Assembly (NCBI RefSeq): GCF_026262505.1
Contig: NC_067206.1
Location: 7,716,879 to 7,780,878 of the forward strand
Reading direction: 5' to 3'
DNA: 64,000 nucleotides
Origin: Trichomonas vaginalis G3
Lineage: Eukaryota; Parabasalia; Trichomonadida; Trichomonadidae
Below the pieces are notes generated by a model, which saw only the letters and a program-made list of their open reading frames with translations, was not told where the DNA came from and did not search any database. Below are positions 40,737 through 51,363 of this stretch, piece by piece; position 1 is the first letter of the stretch, and each line of letters begins with the position of its first letter. Made by a program: the position numbers and the translations under genes.

Positions 40737-43046
40737 ATGACGGCAACAAACAACAACAGCAACTTTATCGTTTCTGATGAAAAAGTTATTGATTCATTAG
40801 TTGAGGAATTAGTTGTGGCAGAAACTAAAACCCTCAACGAAAGAATTGGTGAAAACATGATTAATTTACATAACTACCTCAAACATGATGGAGGAAGAGG
40901 AAGGAAAACTGGTATGGCTTTATTAGTAAATAAAATTCCAAATTTAACGATTATAGATGTTGATATCAATAAATTATACAATGATGAACTTAAAGAAACA
41001 GTTAGAAAAGACATTCTATCAAAACTTTCGGATAAAGATGTTATCGTTAAAACCGCTTCAGGAGGTCTTCACATATATTGCAACACTAATTTCTTCTATT
41101 CAACCTCGAACAGAATGATTAAATGTTATTCCTGCAATGATTAATATATATCATGACTTCTGTTGATGATTCAAAGCGTTCATTAGTGGTTATGGCTGAT
41201 TCAAGAGTTCGCAAGAATGCAACAGAACCAATCAATACATACTCATTCATTCGTGGAAGTTATGATTCAACATTAACCAGAACAGTGAATGATATATTTA
41301 AATGATTTGAATATTAAGGTAAGAGTTGAACAGAAGAATGAAGAAATAAAGACTATCATGAATGAGAACAAAGATGTAAACATTGACGATAAACTTGCTC
41401 AGAGCATAGTTGATGGCATGTGTGATTTTAAAGTACATAATGACGGTGGAAACATGAATTTAAAAAAGAAGTTACATTATTCACACTTGTTTCAAGCAAT
41501 TAATTCGTTACCTAATCATTTAATTAATGAAGCATACGACAACGTTTATAACTTCTGTATTTTAACTGAAAATGCAAAAAGTAATTTTGAAAAAGCACGT
41601 TGTAGATATGCACATTTAATGACTTCTCCATTTGTTTTGGTGAAGATTCTAAAACTACATCAAAAGGAATATTATGATGAATATGTTTTACCTTTATTAC
41701 GTAAGCCAAAAATAACATTTGATATCAAACTTGATGACTCGTTTTTGATAACAGATATTAGACACAAGGCTGAAAATCATCAGTATAAAAACAGTTCTGA
41801 AGTAATTGAGGATTTATCACGTGTAATCCGTTTTGTAGATTGTGGAAATATATATTTCATTCAAAAGGATTATAATATCCACGACAAAATGAATCAAATA
41901 TCATTCGTTCTTCAATCAAACATGAAAGAGTCACTTAAAATGATTAAATTATTTAAAGAAGAAGGTAAAACAATAACAGCATGGGATGTACTACTAAATC
42001 AATTGTCTTCATTAACCGTTAAGGGTGTTTGCTTTAAATCTAATTCCCCTGATGTTTTCTCAACGTTTCAAGGTTATAAATACAACATTCTCGAAAAACT
42101 AGATTACTCAAAAATTGAGATGTTTATGAATTTCATTAAAGAAGTCATTTGTGATAATAACGATGAAGTGTATAAATACCTTCTCGGTTGGATTGCATCA
42201 ATGATTCAACATCCTGGAATCAAGAAGGAAACAGCAATTATTTTGAAAGGACTTCAGGGAACAGGTAAAAACAGATTCACGGACATTATTTCTGAACTTC
42301 TCGCCGGTTATTCATGTAAAAACATTACTGAAATAGGTGAGCTAACGGGTAATTTTAACTCAGTAGTTGAGAATAAAATGTTTCTTGTACTTAATGAACT
42401 CAAGAATGTGGGTGAAGACAGACTCGCAAACTTCAACGCTTTGAAATCAATTATAACGGATAATGAGATTAGAATTAATGAAAAGAATCAACCCAGAAGA
42501 ACCGCTCAAAACGTTGCTAATTTCATTTTCGTAACTAATAACGTCTACCCTGTCAAAATTGAAGTTGGAGACAGAAGATATGTAGTTTTAAGAGTTAATG
42601 GTAAATTTAAGGGTCAATTTGATTACTTCAAGAATTTGATGAATTCATGCACAAAGGAATTTTATGATAATTTACTGACGTATTTTATCAATTATGACCT
42701 TTCATCATTTAATGTACGAATCATACCGATGACTGAAGCCAAACAAGATTTAATTGAATTATCAGCAAATCCTTTAGATGCATGGATAAATACACATTAT
42801 GATGAATTGTGTGCAGGTATGATGTGTGAAAATGCTTTATTCTGCAAACCATCAGACATGAAAGACAAGAATTTTCAAATGAGTATTAAGGATAAATGTG
42901 ATAGGAAACATAGAAGAATAGATGGTAAACAAACATGGTGTTATGTTTTGAAAGAAGAAATGAAAGGATTATATAAACAAGTTGAACCAAACGATAATGA
43001 GGATTCATTTACTGATGATGAAATACATGTAAATGAAGCTTTATAA
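40737..43046 (+). pseudogene. PrimPol-SF3 helicase (primase-helicase), two frameshifts
   Basis: The N-terminal part resembles an archaeo-eukaryotic primase domain: IIDVDIN (catalytic Asp pair) about residue 75 and VKTASGGLHIYC about residue 105. The frame breaks at 41140 after CYSCND, continues in another frame from 41154 (MTSVDDSKRSLVVMADSRV), and breaks again near 41285. The rest, open to 43046, is a superfamily 3 helicase: Walker A GLQGTGKNRF (42249), Walker B MFLVLNELKN, motif C NFIFVTNN and DRRYVVL with the presumed arginine finger. Such proteins prime and unwind DNA for replication in NCLDVs and virophage-like elements. It lies as a cassette between inverted 198-bp arrays. Confidence 0.85.
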
Positions 43047-43059
43047 AGTATGATTTGAA

Positions 43060-43840
43060 TTTATTTTTGCCTTCCTCTCATGTTGTTGTCAAAATGTCAT
43101 GTTGTCACCATTTTTAAAAGAAATTAAATTACCTGGTAGCACCCGGTAACATGGTAGCACCTTCAGTTCTTCAAAAATAAATCATTATTGCCTTCCTCTC
43201 ATGTTGTTACGAAAATGTCATGACAACATGGTAGCACCTTCAGTTCTTCAAAAATAAATCATTAATGCCTTCCTCTCATGTTGTTGTCAAAATGTCATGT
43301 TGTCACCATTTTTAAAAGAAATTAAATTACCTGGTAGCACCCGGTAACATGGTAGCACCTTCAGTTCTTCAAAAATAAATCATTATTGCCTTCCTCTCAT
43401 GTTGTTACGAAAATGTCATGACAACATGGTAGCACCTTCAGTTCTTCAAAAATAAATCATTAATGCCTTCCTCTCATGTTGTTGTCAAAATGTCATGTTG
43501 TCACCATTTTTAAAAGAAATTAAATTACCTGGTAGCACCCGGTAACATGGTAGCACCTTCAGTTCTTCAAAAATAAATCATTATTGCCTTCCTCTCATGT
43601 TGTTACGAAAATGTCATGACAACATGGTAGCACCTTCAGTTCTTCAAAAATAAATCATTAATGCCTTCCTCTCATGTTGTTGTCAAAATGTCATGTTGTC
43701 ACCATTTTTAAAAGAAATTAAATTACCTGGTAGCACCCGGTAACATGGTAGCACCTTCAGTTCTTCAAAAATAAATCATTATTGCCTTCCTCTCATGTTG
43801 TTACGAAAATGTCATGACAACATGGTAGCACTGAAATCAA
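43060..43840 (-). repeat. 198-bp tandem repeat, right array (about four copies, inverted)
   Basis: Nearly four head-to-tail copies of the reverse complement of the unit at 40275-40675. Copies look almost identical, so the array is young or actively homogenised. It starts just after the helicase stop and ends just before the small minus-strand gene at 43854. Confidence 0.9.
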
Positions 43841-43853
43841 ATTTTGTTATCAG

Positions 43854-44036
43854 TTATTTTATCATCATTTTATTAAGTTCATCTTTAGTTAATAATTTGA
43901 ATGGATTCACTAATGTTCCACCTTGAGTCCCAATACTTGTCCTGGCTAATTGTGAAGAACCTGGGATAATTACTCCACGAAATGATTTCATTGGTAACAT
44001 TAATTTAGAAATAGTTGGCTTAATTAATTTTGTCAT
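43854..44036 (-). CDS. Small Maverick protein, 60 residues
   Basis: Starts at ATG 44036 behind a TTTTTATCATAA leader. The N-terminus is basic (MTKLIKPTISKLMLPMKSF), the middle Gly/Ser/Thr-rich, and it ends LLTKDELNKMMIK. That ending resembles LLTRQQLEKLLK in the next gene upstream, so the two may be related. Function is unknown. Confidence 0.5.
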   Translation of the reverse strand: MTKLIKPTISKLMLPMKSFRGVIIPGSSQLARTSIGTQGGTLVNPFKLLTKDELNKMMIK

Positions 44037-44062
44037 TTATGATAAAAATAAAATTACATAAT

Positions 44063-44215
44063 TTAAATTTTTTTCTTTCTCATTTTCTCATCCTGTTTTG
44101 GTTTCAGTAACTTTTCAAGTTGTTGTCTTGTCAGTAACTTTAATTTTAACTTTGGATCAAATATTGGGTTTCCATCTTTATCTCTTCCAATAACACCATA
44201 TGGTAGAATCTTCAT
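44063..44215 (-). CDS. Small basic Maverick protein, 50 residues
   Basis: Starts MKILPYGVIGRDKDGNPIFD at 44215 behind the TTTTAGTATAA leader and ends in a basic tail (KQDEKMRKKKI). It is too short for the usual frame cut-off, but the leader and position between the fibre and the 60-residue gene support it. It is perhaps a minor virion peptide; this is inference. Confidence 0.5.
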   Translation of the reverse strand: MKILPYGVIGRDKDGNPIFDPKLKLKLLTRQQLEKLLKPKQDEKMRKKKI

Positions 44216-44294
44216 TTATACTAAAATAAAAATTTAAATTATGTCGTTCACTCTTTCAGTCCGTTCTAAAGTTCGTTTCACAAACATTGAGTGT

Positions 44295-45928
44295 TCATTG
44301 AACTCTATACCATGCGTAAACTGTCATAAATGGTGGCATGTATTCTTTACTTTGTCCTGTTGTTTGTGTATATCCTGAAACGAAATGTGTATGGTTTCCT
44401 TCTCCCTGAGTGTCACTCCAGTAACAATTTACAGCAAACTTAACGTCGTCTTTAACATCATATCCTTTACCTTTTGTCATTCCTGACCAATCCCAATATC
44501 TATGCTTATGCCAACCCGCTTGAGATGTGCTTAAATCTATGTAGTGACTGTGTGCAGGTAAATTTTCACCTGTAATTGTTTTACTTTCACCTGTTTCCTT
44601 TGAAGAGTTTGCACAATACAAAAACCTGTCGACTATTTGTTCCCATGCACCAACACCAAACATTACTTGAGGACCTCTTGCATCCATAGATGTATAAATA
44701 GAACCTACTGGGTTCATTAAATCAAACATATGAGATATTATAGGATTGCCTCTTTTGAACTTAAAATATAGTGCAACTATTTCGGGTTTCTTCTGATTTG
44801 TGTTAGAATATTTTTTATAATATATAATCTTATGTTTTCAGGGTAAGTAAAATCTTGACTATAATATTTATTTCTGTCATCTGTATAATAATATACTATT
44901 CTCGTTTTTTCTATTGCATTATATCTTTTATATCTATAATAATCTAAATATAATGTTAACTTTTGTTCATCTACATGTGGTGTTCTGACATCATCTCCAT
45001 AGTCATAATAATATGGTGCTGGAGCTAGGTTAGACAATGTCATATCTGTCATTTCATAAACTCTTAAATATCTCTTTTGTTCGTCTCTATATAAGTTTAA
45101 GTAACAGTTGTTGACTAATGGAACTTTAACTTGTGTGTCATCATTCTTTTTATAGCTTACATACATTTCATTGTTATTTTTCGGAATGAGTTTACACCGT
45201 GTACCATTTTTTAAGGACTGTACAAACTGCCATCTAAAATATTTATTTTCTTCATTGACAGAAAAGTCACCAACAATAGTTTCAATATTTTTAGTTGTTC
45301 CTATCAAACTTTGGTATATTTCGTTAACATATTCCTTATCCGCTTTCTTCTCTAACTCATCATTAACATAAGTTTTATCCGCTTTAAGGTCTAAACATCC
45401 TGAAACCCATCCTGTATCAGCTTTAGTTTTAAAAATCTTCGATGCCCATTCATGATACCATTCAATCCTTTCTTTAATTTCATTATCTTTTTCATCCACA
45501 TAAACCAAATTTGCCTTCTTCATTAATTTACTAGCCACATATTCCTTATCCGCTTTCTTCATTATGTCATTTAGGAAACCTTTTATGAATTCCTCATTTA
45601 AATTAAATCTTCCAATCTTCAAAACTTTGGGAAATGCATTTAATGCGTAATATCTTTGTTCTTCTGGTGGAATTGATGTTATATCATCCGTTATACCTTT
45701 AATTTTTGAATTCATAAATAAAATTTCTTTTATATTTGATATCACTGCACCACCTTTGCAAACGAATTCGAAATGGTCATTTTTCAATACTATCTCCAAA
45801 TCTCCATATTTCAACCTTTGCGTTTGTTCTGCCGTCTTTGAATTATATGCATATGTGGCGTATGTAATGGTTTGAAGGACCTGGGCGCTTTGTGTCTTAA
45901 GTTGTTGTGGTTGCTGTTGTTTAATCAT
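44295..45928 (-). pseudogene. Phage-tail-collar-type fibre protein, one frameshift
   Basis: The first part (45928-44777, 383 codons) has a Gln-rich start and KAD-type stalk repeats spaced 13 residues apart (residues 125, 138, 169, 182, 195; for example KKADKEYV and LKADKTYV). It is followed by a globular region. One base change of frame between about 44785 and 44840 joins it to a second part that reads upstream as VALYFKFKRGNP and continues with MNPVGSIYTSMDARGP, FGVGAWEQIVDRFL and a C-terminus rich in His (HSHYID, HKHRYW, HTHFVSG). That is the layout of tail-collar/short-tail-fibre proteins of phages. The role would be host attachment at the virion surface. Confidence 0.7.
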
Positions 45929-45952
45929 TTATTATGATTTAAAAATAAATAT

Positions 45953-46662
45953 TTAATCCATTATCTCATCAGCTATTTTTTCTATTTGAAATTGCCATAA
46001 TATTTCATTCATAAATTCTAAATCACAATCAAATAGGTCAGTTATTCTAAATTTAATATTTGATAAATCTTTTGAATGAAGAATAAATGAATTCCCGGAT
46101 AATTGAAACGGATATGATAAAGAAAATGTGTTTAAGTTGATGGATAAAATGTTTTGTATTGATGGGTAAGAGTTAGGGTCTAATGTTTGATGTGAAAATC
46201 TCATTGGAGTATTAACTTTATCGCATTTGATTAAAATGAAATTGGAACCAGTGTCAGAATACAAAACATCCCCAACATCTTTTTCAAAATTTAATATCCC
46301 CAACAATGAACGAAGGTGAGGAGTACAAAATTTAATTTTCAGCGGGAATTTAATAAGGTTATTTATTTCATCAAGTTCAAAAAGTTTTCAGGTTTTGATT
46401 TAAAATTTTCTTCATACCATACGATAAATGATTCATTTAAATAACTTAAAATCGTGTTAATATCCCATTTCGCTATCACGTTATTTATATACATATCATA
46501 CGTTTTTTCATGGTCATCTTTAATAAATGATATATAATCTGAAGGGTCTAAAAGAATGGGATTAAATTTACCACTCACAGAAACGAGAGTAACATTATAA
46601 ATTCCACTAACTGTTAAATTTAATTCACAACTATTATTCGAAATAATATTGATAATTGACAT
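45953..46662 (-). pseudogene. Possible minor capsid-type protein, one frameshift
   Basis: The first frame (46662-46363) starts MSIINIISNNSCELNL and ends at a TAA. A one-base shift at the T-run near 46385 gives a second frame that reads straight on (LFELDEINNLIKFPLKIKF) through LLGILNFEKDVGDVL to the stop at 45953, about 236 residues in all. The product is beta-rich by composition. In Polintons a small jelly-roll penton protein is encoded near the capsid and ATPase genes, and this gene could be that. The assignment is tentative. Confidence 0.45.
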
Positions 46663-46681
46663 TTTTATTACGATTAAAAAT
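46663..46681. promoter_or_regulatory. 19-bp divergent promoter between two start codons
   Basis: Only 19 bases (ttttattacgattaaaaat) separate the ATGs of two divergent genes. Any core promoter must overlap both genes or lie within these bases, so 5' leaders must be extremely short. The T-rich block followed by a short purine-rich run is the shared leader type of this element's genes. Confidence 0.5.
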
Positions 46682-47160
46682 ATGGTAAAGCGTTATTTTC
46701 CAGTGATAAATAAAACTAGAATAAGATTACCTCAAGAATTCATAAATTCAACGAATAAGAAATTCATTCATGTTATAAATTTTAGTGTTTTCAGAAAATA
46801 TGAGTCGATGTCATATTCATCATCAGGTTATATTTCACTTCATTCAAATTTAGTTCAATCAAACCCATATAATGACCATTTCATAAGATTTTCAGATGGT
46901 ATTAAAAATGTAATTGATAGATTAAAATATGAACAGATTGACAATATCGAATTTTTGGAATTTTGGTTTAAATATCCCGATGGAAAAAAGATTGAAGTTA
47001 AAGATAAAGCTGATACTATAACAAAAACAATTACAATGACTGATCCAGATAGTGGGAACAAAAAGAAATAAAACAAACGATAGAAACTGGTGAAAGGTCA
47101 ATTATTATTGATTATGATTCAAAGGATTATTATTCGTTAATGTTAATGCTTGAATATTAA
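46682..47160 (+). pseudogene. Unknown Maverick protein, frameshifted near its end
   Basis: The start is set at ATG 46682 (MVKRYFPVINKTRIRLPQEF). The frame stops at 47071 after DPDSGNKKK, but a one-base shift in the A-run at about 47063 gives a continuation (IKQTIETGERSIIIDYD) ending at 47160. It is beta-rich with no recognised domain. Together with the divergent gene at 45953-46662 it may form part of the virion set. Confidence 0.5.
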
Positions 47161-47498
47161 ATAGCCTTAACAAAGAATTTTTCAAGTGATATTTTATATT
47201 CATCAACTATTTTATTATAAATATCATTATATGTTAAATGAAGTTCAGTTATTGTTCCATTCTTTGATATCTTAATTGTGCTAATATCTTTTATAGGATT
47301 TATTTTTGCAACTATTCCGCAGCATGAAACCTCATCATCTATGAAAAATTGAATCTTAACGTCTGAATCTTGAACATCACAAAGAATGGCGATAATGTGA
47401 ATTAATGATTCATAAGGTAAAATAATTAAACCGGATTGGTCAATTAAATTTATTATTGAATCATAATTATTAATTATTATATCACGGTAAATTTTCAT
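47157..47498 (-). CDS. Unknown Maverick protein, 113 residues
   Basis: Starts at ATG 47498 (MKIYRDIIINNYDSIINLID). Hydrophobic and beta-strand-rich with two adjacent Cys (EVSCCGIV) and no clear membrane segment. It overlaps the tail of the opposing gene at 47160. No family recognised. Confidence 0.55.
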   Translation of the reverse strand: MKIYRDIIINNYDSIINLIDQSGLIILPYESLIHIIAILCDVQDSDVKIQFFIDDEVSCCGIVAKINPIKDISTIKISKNGTITELHLTYNDIYNKIVDEYKISLEKFFVKAI

Positions 47499-47515
47499 TA
47501 ATTCAAAATTAATGT

Positions 47516-47828
47516 CTATTTTATATGGGTTCTCGATGTTTGATGAAAGAGGTGGGGGTATGTTGGATAAGTGAGAATTTCAACAGGTTCTTTACCAGGT
47601 TCAGATAAAATGATTGGGTCTCCATTCTCATGGTTTTCTTCATTCTCCTCATTCCTCGGTAAGTCACGAGTTAATAAATTTGGTTGAGTTGCTGACCTTG
47701 TTAATTCAGGGCTAACATTAACTTTAACATTTTTGAATAATTCGTGATTTATCATCATTTACGTTATAACCAACCGTAATCTCTGCTTTTGCGTTAGTGT
47801 TCTTTTGATTAGTGAAACGTCTTCTCAT
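47516..47828 (-). CDS. Unknown acidic Maverick protein, start uncertain
   Basis: An 80-codon frame opens at 47758 (MMINHELFKNVKVNVSPEL) and ends at 47516, with an acidic Asn/Glu stretch and a Pro/His-rich end. A second, overlapping frame (47828-47724) starts MRRRFTNQKNTNAKAEITVG behind the typical TTCGAATATAA leader but stops after 34 codons. The two may be halves of one gene split by a one-base shift around 47750, or two overlapping small genes. Confidence 0.45.
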
Positions 47829-47861
47829 TTATATTCGAATAAAAAAAATATATTTAAACTT

Positions 47862-48761
47862 TTATTTTGCTGGAACTTTTGAATCTATTATTCCCTGTAT
47901 TTGTTCATGAAGTTGATTTTTAGCTGTTTCATCGAAATTAATAGACCGAATATATTCATTAATTGCATTCTTAAAATCATCTGATTTCTCAAATTTTCTT
48001 TTATCTGATTCCTTAACTAAATCATAAGTTAAACCTCGTTGCTGATATAATGGTTTCTTAATTAAATCTTTGAATGCTTGAGATAAAGCACCTGATGCAA
48101 TTCTTGCTACTATAATTGGTTGGAATTGCTGTTTAAGTTCATCTTTAACATTTGCGAAAACTGGATCGAATAAAGCAACTTTAAAGAATTTCTTAGCTGA
48201 AATTTCAGGTCTAATGTTTGCATATTGACCATCAAACTGGTTAGAATATGGTGGTAATCCATCCGGTCCCTCTTCAATAGCATTTAATTCTTCATTGAAA
48301 TAAGAATATGGATTATGACGGTATGAATTAATTGGACCATTTTCACCTTCTCCAATGTATTGTTTAACAGCTTTTCCATTTTCATCAAATTGCATAGGAT
48401 AATGTTCATTATATGCTTTACGTTTAGGATAATCAGATACAGTTAATTTATAACCATTTATGACTTTAATATTACCTTGACCATCAGTAACGAAAACTTC
48501 ATTTATACCATCAGGTTTTCCATTTGGACCCGTAATGTCTGCTTCGTGTGCTTCCCAATTTGGACCATGACGTTTGGCATATGCTTGAGCTTCTGGTAAT
48601 GTTAAAACATTTCTCATGTGTTTAACATCTTTTTGAAGACCAGCAACAATATGAACTAATTCTTTCATTCCATCGGGAACTTTCATAGTTCTATTATATG
48701 CACCCCTTTTGTTTGTCCCTTGTTTTAATGGAACCTGTAAAAGATTTGCTATTTCTGTCAT
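47862..48761 (-). CDS. Unknown Maverick protein, 299 residues, virion module
   Basis: Open and intact from ATG 48761 to 47862. A Gly/Asn-rich central part ([20 protein letters not shown]) is followed by a charged helical C-terminus ([20 protein letters not shown]). It is directly downstream of the packaging ATPase, 40 bases apart. It is one of few intact long genes here, so it may be structural, but I do not recognise it. Confidence 0.6.
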   Translation of the reverse strand: MTEIANLLQVPLKQGTNKRGAYNRTMKVPDGMKELVHIVAGLQKDVKHMRNVLTLPEAQAYAKRHGPNWEAHEADITGPNGKPDGINEVFVTDGQGNIKVINGYKLTVSDYPKRKAYNEHYPMQFDENGKAVKQYIGEGENGPINSYRHNPYSYFNEELNAIEEGPDGLPPYSNQFDGQYANIRPEISAKKFFKVALFDPVFANVKDELKQQFQPIIVARIASGALSQAFKDLIKKPLYQQRGLTYDLVKESDKRKFEKSDDFKNAINEYIRSINFDETAKNQLHEQIQGIIDSKVPAK

Positions 48762-48801
48762 GTTTAATTATAAATAAAAAATAAAAATTAATTATAAAAA
48801 G

Positions 48802-49629
48802 TTAATCAAATTTAACACCTCCTTTATTTAAATCAACTATTATTTTTCCATGTTCACCTAATTGCTGATATTGTGTGTAAAGTTCATTAATGCTCATTGG
48901 TAAATTCACTTGATAAAGCATAACGTTCAACTGTTGACGACTAAACCCACTGAAAATGAAAAGTGTTGATAGATTTGATTTAATGTTTGTGCTTAATGCT
49001 TTGAAATATTGAACAGCCATAAAGAATGAACACTGAATGTGTCGATATTGAGTTAATAACTGATTAAAATATGATTTCTCATTTGTTATTAGTTTTGATT
49101 TCACTGCATCATCTAGAAAAATGAGTGAATGCAAAAATTCTTTATCAAAATTTGAAATGGAAAGTGTTTCAAATAATTCATCCCGTTGTTTATCAATAAT
49201 TTTATCCTCTAATCCTTGCTTCTTGATTGTATTATACAATTCTTTATACATTAAAAAGTTTTTTAAATAATCTTCTGCTTCTTCTTGTGATAAATAAATA
49301 ATTGGAATTTTGATTAAATGCTTTAAAGATTCAAATGTATCATCTGAAGGTGAACCTGAACGGTTGATATAAATTAACACATGTGAATAGGGGGAAGTGT
49401 TAGCAATAATGATAATTTGTTTTAATATCGTTAATGTTTTACCTTTATTTTGTTTACCAATTGCTGCAGTGATTGAATTTAAGTAACATTCAGAATATGG
49501 AATTTTCATTAATTTTTCCTTAGATAAAGCATTTTTATTATCACTCAATGCTTCATTAATCATATCATCTACGTATGTATTATATACTCCCGCTAATTCT
49601 TCATAAGGGGTGGATGAATTTAAATCCAT
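48802..49629 (-). CDS. FtsK/HerA-type DNA-packaging ATPase
   Basis: 275 residues, intact. Walker A GKQNKGKT at residues 58-65, Walker B SLIFLDD at residues 168-174. A conserved Gln-containing segment (SFFMAVQYFKALSTNI) lies near residue 205, as in A32-like packaging ATPases. In Mavericks this enzyme is thought to pump DNA into the capsid. It lies 24 bases downstream of the capsid gene, which is the usual Polinton neighbourhood. The leader is TTTTTGATTAA before ATG 49629. Confidence 0.88.
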   Translation of the reverse strand: MDLNSSTPYEELAGVYNTYVDDMINEALSDNKNALSKEKLMKIPYSECYLNSITAAIGKQNKGKTLTILKQIIIIANTSPYSHVLIYINRSGSPSDDTFESLKHLIKIPIIYLSQEEAEDYLKNFLMYKELYNTIKKQGLEDKIIDKQRDELFETLSISNFDKEFLHSLIFLDDAVKSKLITNEKSYFNQLLTQYRHIQCSFFMAVQYFKALSTNIKSNLSTLFIFSGFSRQQLNVMLYQVNLPMSINELYTQYQQLGEHGKIIVDLNKGGVKFD

Positions 49630-49653
49630 TTAATCAAAAATAAATTTATAATT

Positions 49654-51294
49654 TTAAACATTTCTATTCATCAATATTTCATCATATGAACTTCTATACT
49701 GTGGTGGTGTACCTGTTGGATGATATTTCAAACCTTCATCCGGTGTCCATGTCCAATATGTAGTCCTAGTAAACCAAATCTGAGGAGGATTTGTCACCTT
49801 TGAACAGTAAGTGTCATTTTCACCTTGAATGATTGGATAAGCTTTCACTTGTACTGTAACTTGTGAGTTAAAAGTTTCTAATCCATCAAAGAATATACCC
49901 GCTCCATTACGTTGAACTGGAATAGTGCATAAGAATGATGTTTGGTCTTTCCATGTTCTAATTGATGGTGTGCCATCATCTGCATTCAGTGGTCTAGTTA
50001 ATGAGTCCTCGTATTCTTCCGTGCATTCATTCACTCCATCTAAATCAGAAGCTTGAAGCATACGTGTAAAGAATATGTCACCCACTGTGGTCATCGCTTG
50101 ATCGGGGAAGTTTCGGGAATCTATAGTGACCTGAAGACCTCGAAGCATTGGATTTTCTAAAACTGTTCTTTGCATTGCATTTTTCGGAAATGTTAACACA
50201 ACATCTGTAACATTATGAAGGGCGTATGAGAAATCTGAGCTAATACCTTCAGGAGTGATGCAACCTCCATTTAGTGAACGAACGTCAATATGTTGAGCTG
50301 GAATCATGAATGGATCTTCCTTACTGAATAAACGTGGTATTGCTTTAACTGATTCTTCAATTAAACCGTATCCTGGTGTAATACATTTATCCTCTAAAAC
50401 TTCCATCTTTGTGCATGAAATAATAACGTCATCAACTGTTGCGTCAGCAGATGTAGCGGCTAAGCTTGTAATTAATTTGGCAGAAAGTCCGATTTGTTGG
50501 AATTTGCGATCATATTTATAAACATGATTCATAATCTTTTCATAATTTTCATCAGTTATCTTTTCATAAACGTAATTTTGTAAATCAGCAACTCTTAACG
50601 GGTCAACCTGACAAAATACTAAAGTATCCCTGAAAACATAATATTTAAGAATGATATCACCAAATGATTTAGGATAATCATCGAACGCCTGAAATGCTAA
50701 CAAATCATTTACCGGAATAATCATATCAAAAGTGACATCAACTTCTTTATTTGCGTTCTTAAAAACTTCTGAGGGGTCAATATATTTACCACATACTGAG
50801 TTATCATATTTTTGAACATTATTATATAACGAATGAACAAACTTTTTAATTTTCCTTTCTGATTTTGGTTTATATGTTGCAAATGCGAAAGATTCACGGG
50901 CGCAATCCATTTGAAGATAACCGGCATCACCTCTTTCAGTTTCTACTTCTAATTGTTTAAAGTTTTGATTTGATGATTTGTAACCAACGAATAAACGCAT
51001 GCATTTAAAAGCGGCATCACATGTGAAAGCTTTATTTGAAACTAGAGTTACTTTAACTTTACGTTTAATATATGTGTCACCTAATTGGTTCACATCATGA
51101 GCTGGATTTGTAATTCTTAAATGAGTTTGTTTATCATCAAAATATGGAGTATCAGAGTCATAGCATGAACTTTCAAGTTCTCTATAATATCTTCTACCGT
51201 CATTCTTTGCGAATATTTCATTTATCTTTTCGAATGAATGAAACACATTTCCATTAATTGGTTTAGTGTTTGGCACCAAATAGTTAGTCGTCAT
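49654..51294 (-). CDS. Major capsid protein, double-jelly-roll type
   Basis: 546 residues, intact, beginning MTTNYLVPNTKPINGNVFHS. Size, beta-rich composition and position next to the packaging ATPase fit the Polinton capsid protein. Landmarks include IPVNDLLAFQA near residue 193 and a block from about residue 360 with NPMLRGLQVTID and TVGDIFF. Both blocks recur at the same offsets in the partial gene at the left edge (1-1521). The leader before ATG 51294 is TTTAATCATAA. The assignment rests on gene context and that internal comparison. Confidence 0.8.
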   Translation of the reverse strand: MTTNYLVPNTKPINGNVFHSFEKINEIFAKNDGRRYYRELESSCYDSDTPYFDDKQTHLRITNPAHDVNQLGDTYIKRKVKVTLVSNKAFTCDAAFKCMRLFVGYKSSNQNFKQLEVETERGDAGYLQMDCARESFAFATYKPKSERKIKKFVHSLYNNVQKYDNSVCGKYIDPSEVFKNANKEVDVTFDMIIPVNDLLAFQAFDDYPKSFGDIILKYYVFRDTLVFCQVDPLRVADLQNYVYEKITDENYEKIMNHVYKYDRKFQQIGLSAKLITSLAATSADATVDDVIISCTKMEVLEDKCITPGYGLIEESVKAIPRLFSKEDPFMIPAQHIDVRSLNGGCITPEGISSDFSYALHNVTDVVLTFPKNAMQRTVLENPMLRGLQVTIDSRNFPDQAMTTVGDIFFTRMLQASDLDGVNECTEEYEDSLTRPLNADDGTPSIRTWKDQTSFLCTIPVQRNGAGIFFDGLETFNSQVTVQVKAYPIIQGENDTYCSKVTNPPQIWFTRTTYWTWTPDEGLKYHPTGTPPQYRSSYDEILMNRNV

Positions 51295-51363
51295 TTATGA
51301 TTAAATAAAAAATCAAAATTAAAAGATGAAAATGAATTTTTAATTTTAATGAAATAATCAACT

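Noticed and set aside
34725-43046. Programmed frameshifting as an explanation for the broken PolB and helicase frames
   Set aside because: Breaks are many, in both directions and without a common slippery site and downstream structure; decay or indel errors are simpler.
44241-44380. Plus-strand frame starting MSFTLSVRSKVRFTN
   Set aside because: It overlaps the conserved tip of the fibre gene and is short; the promoter-like leader is shared with the minus-strand gene nearby.
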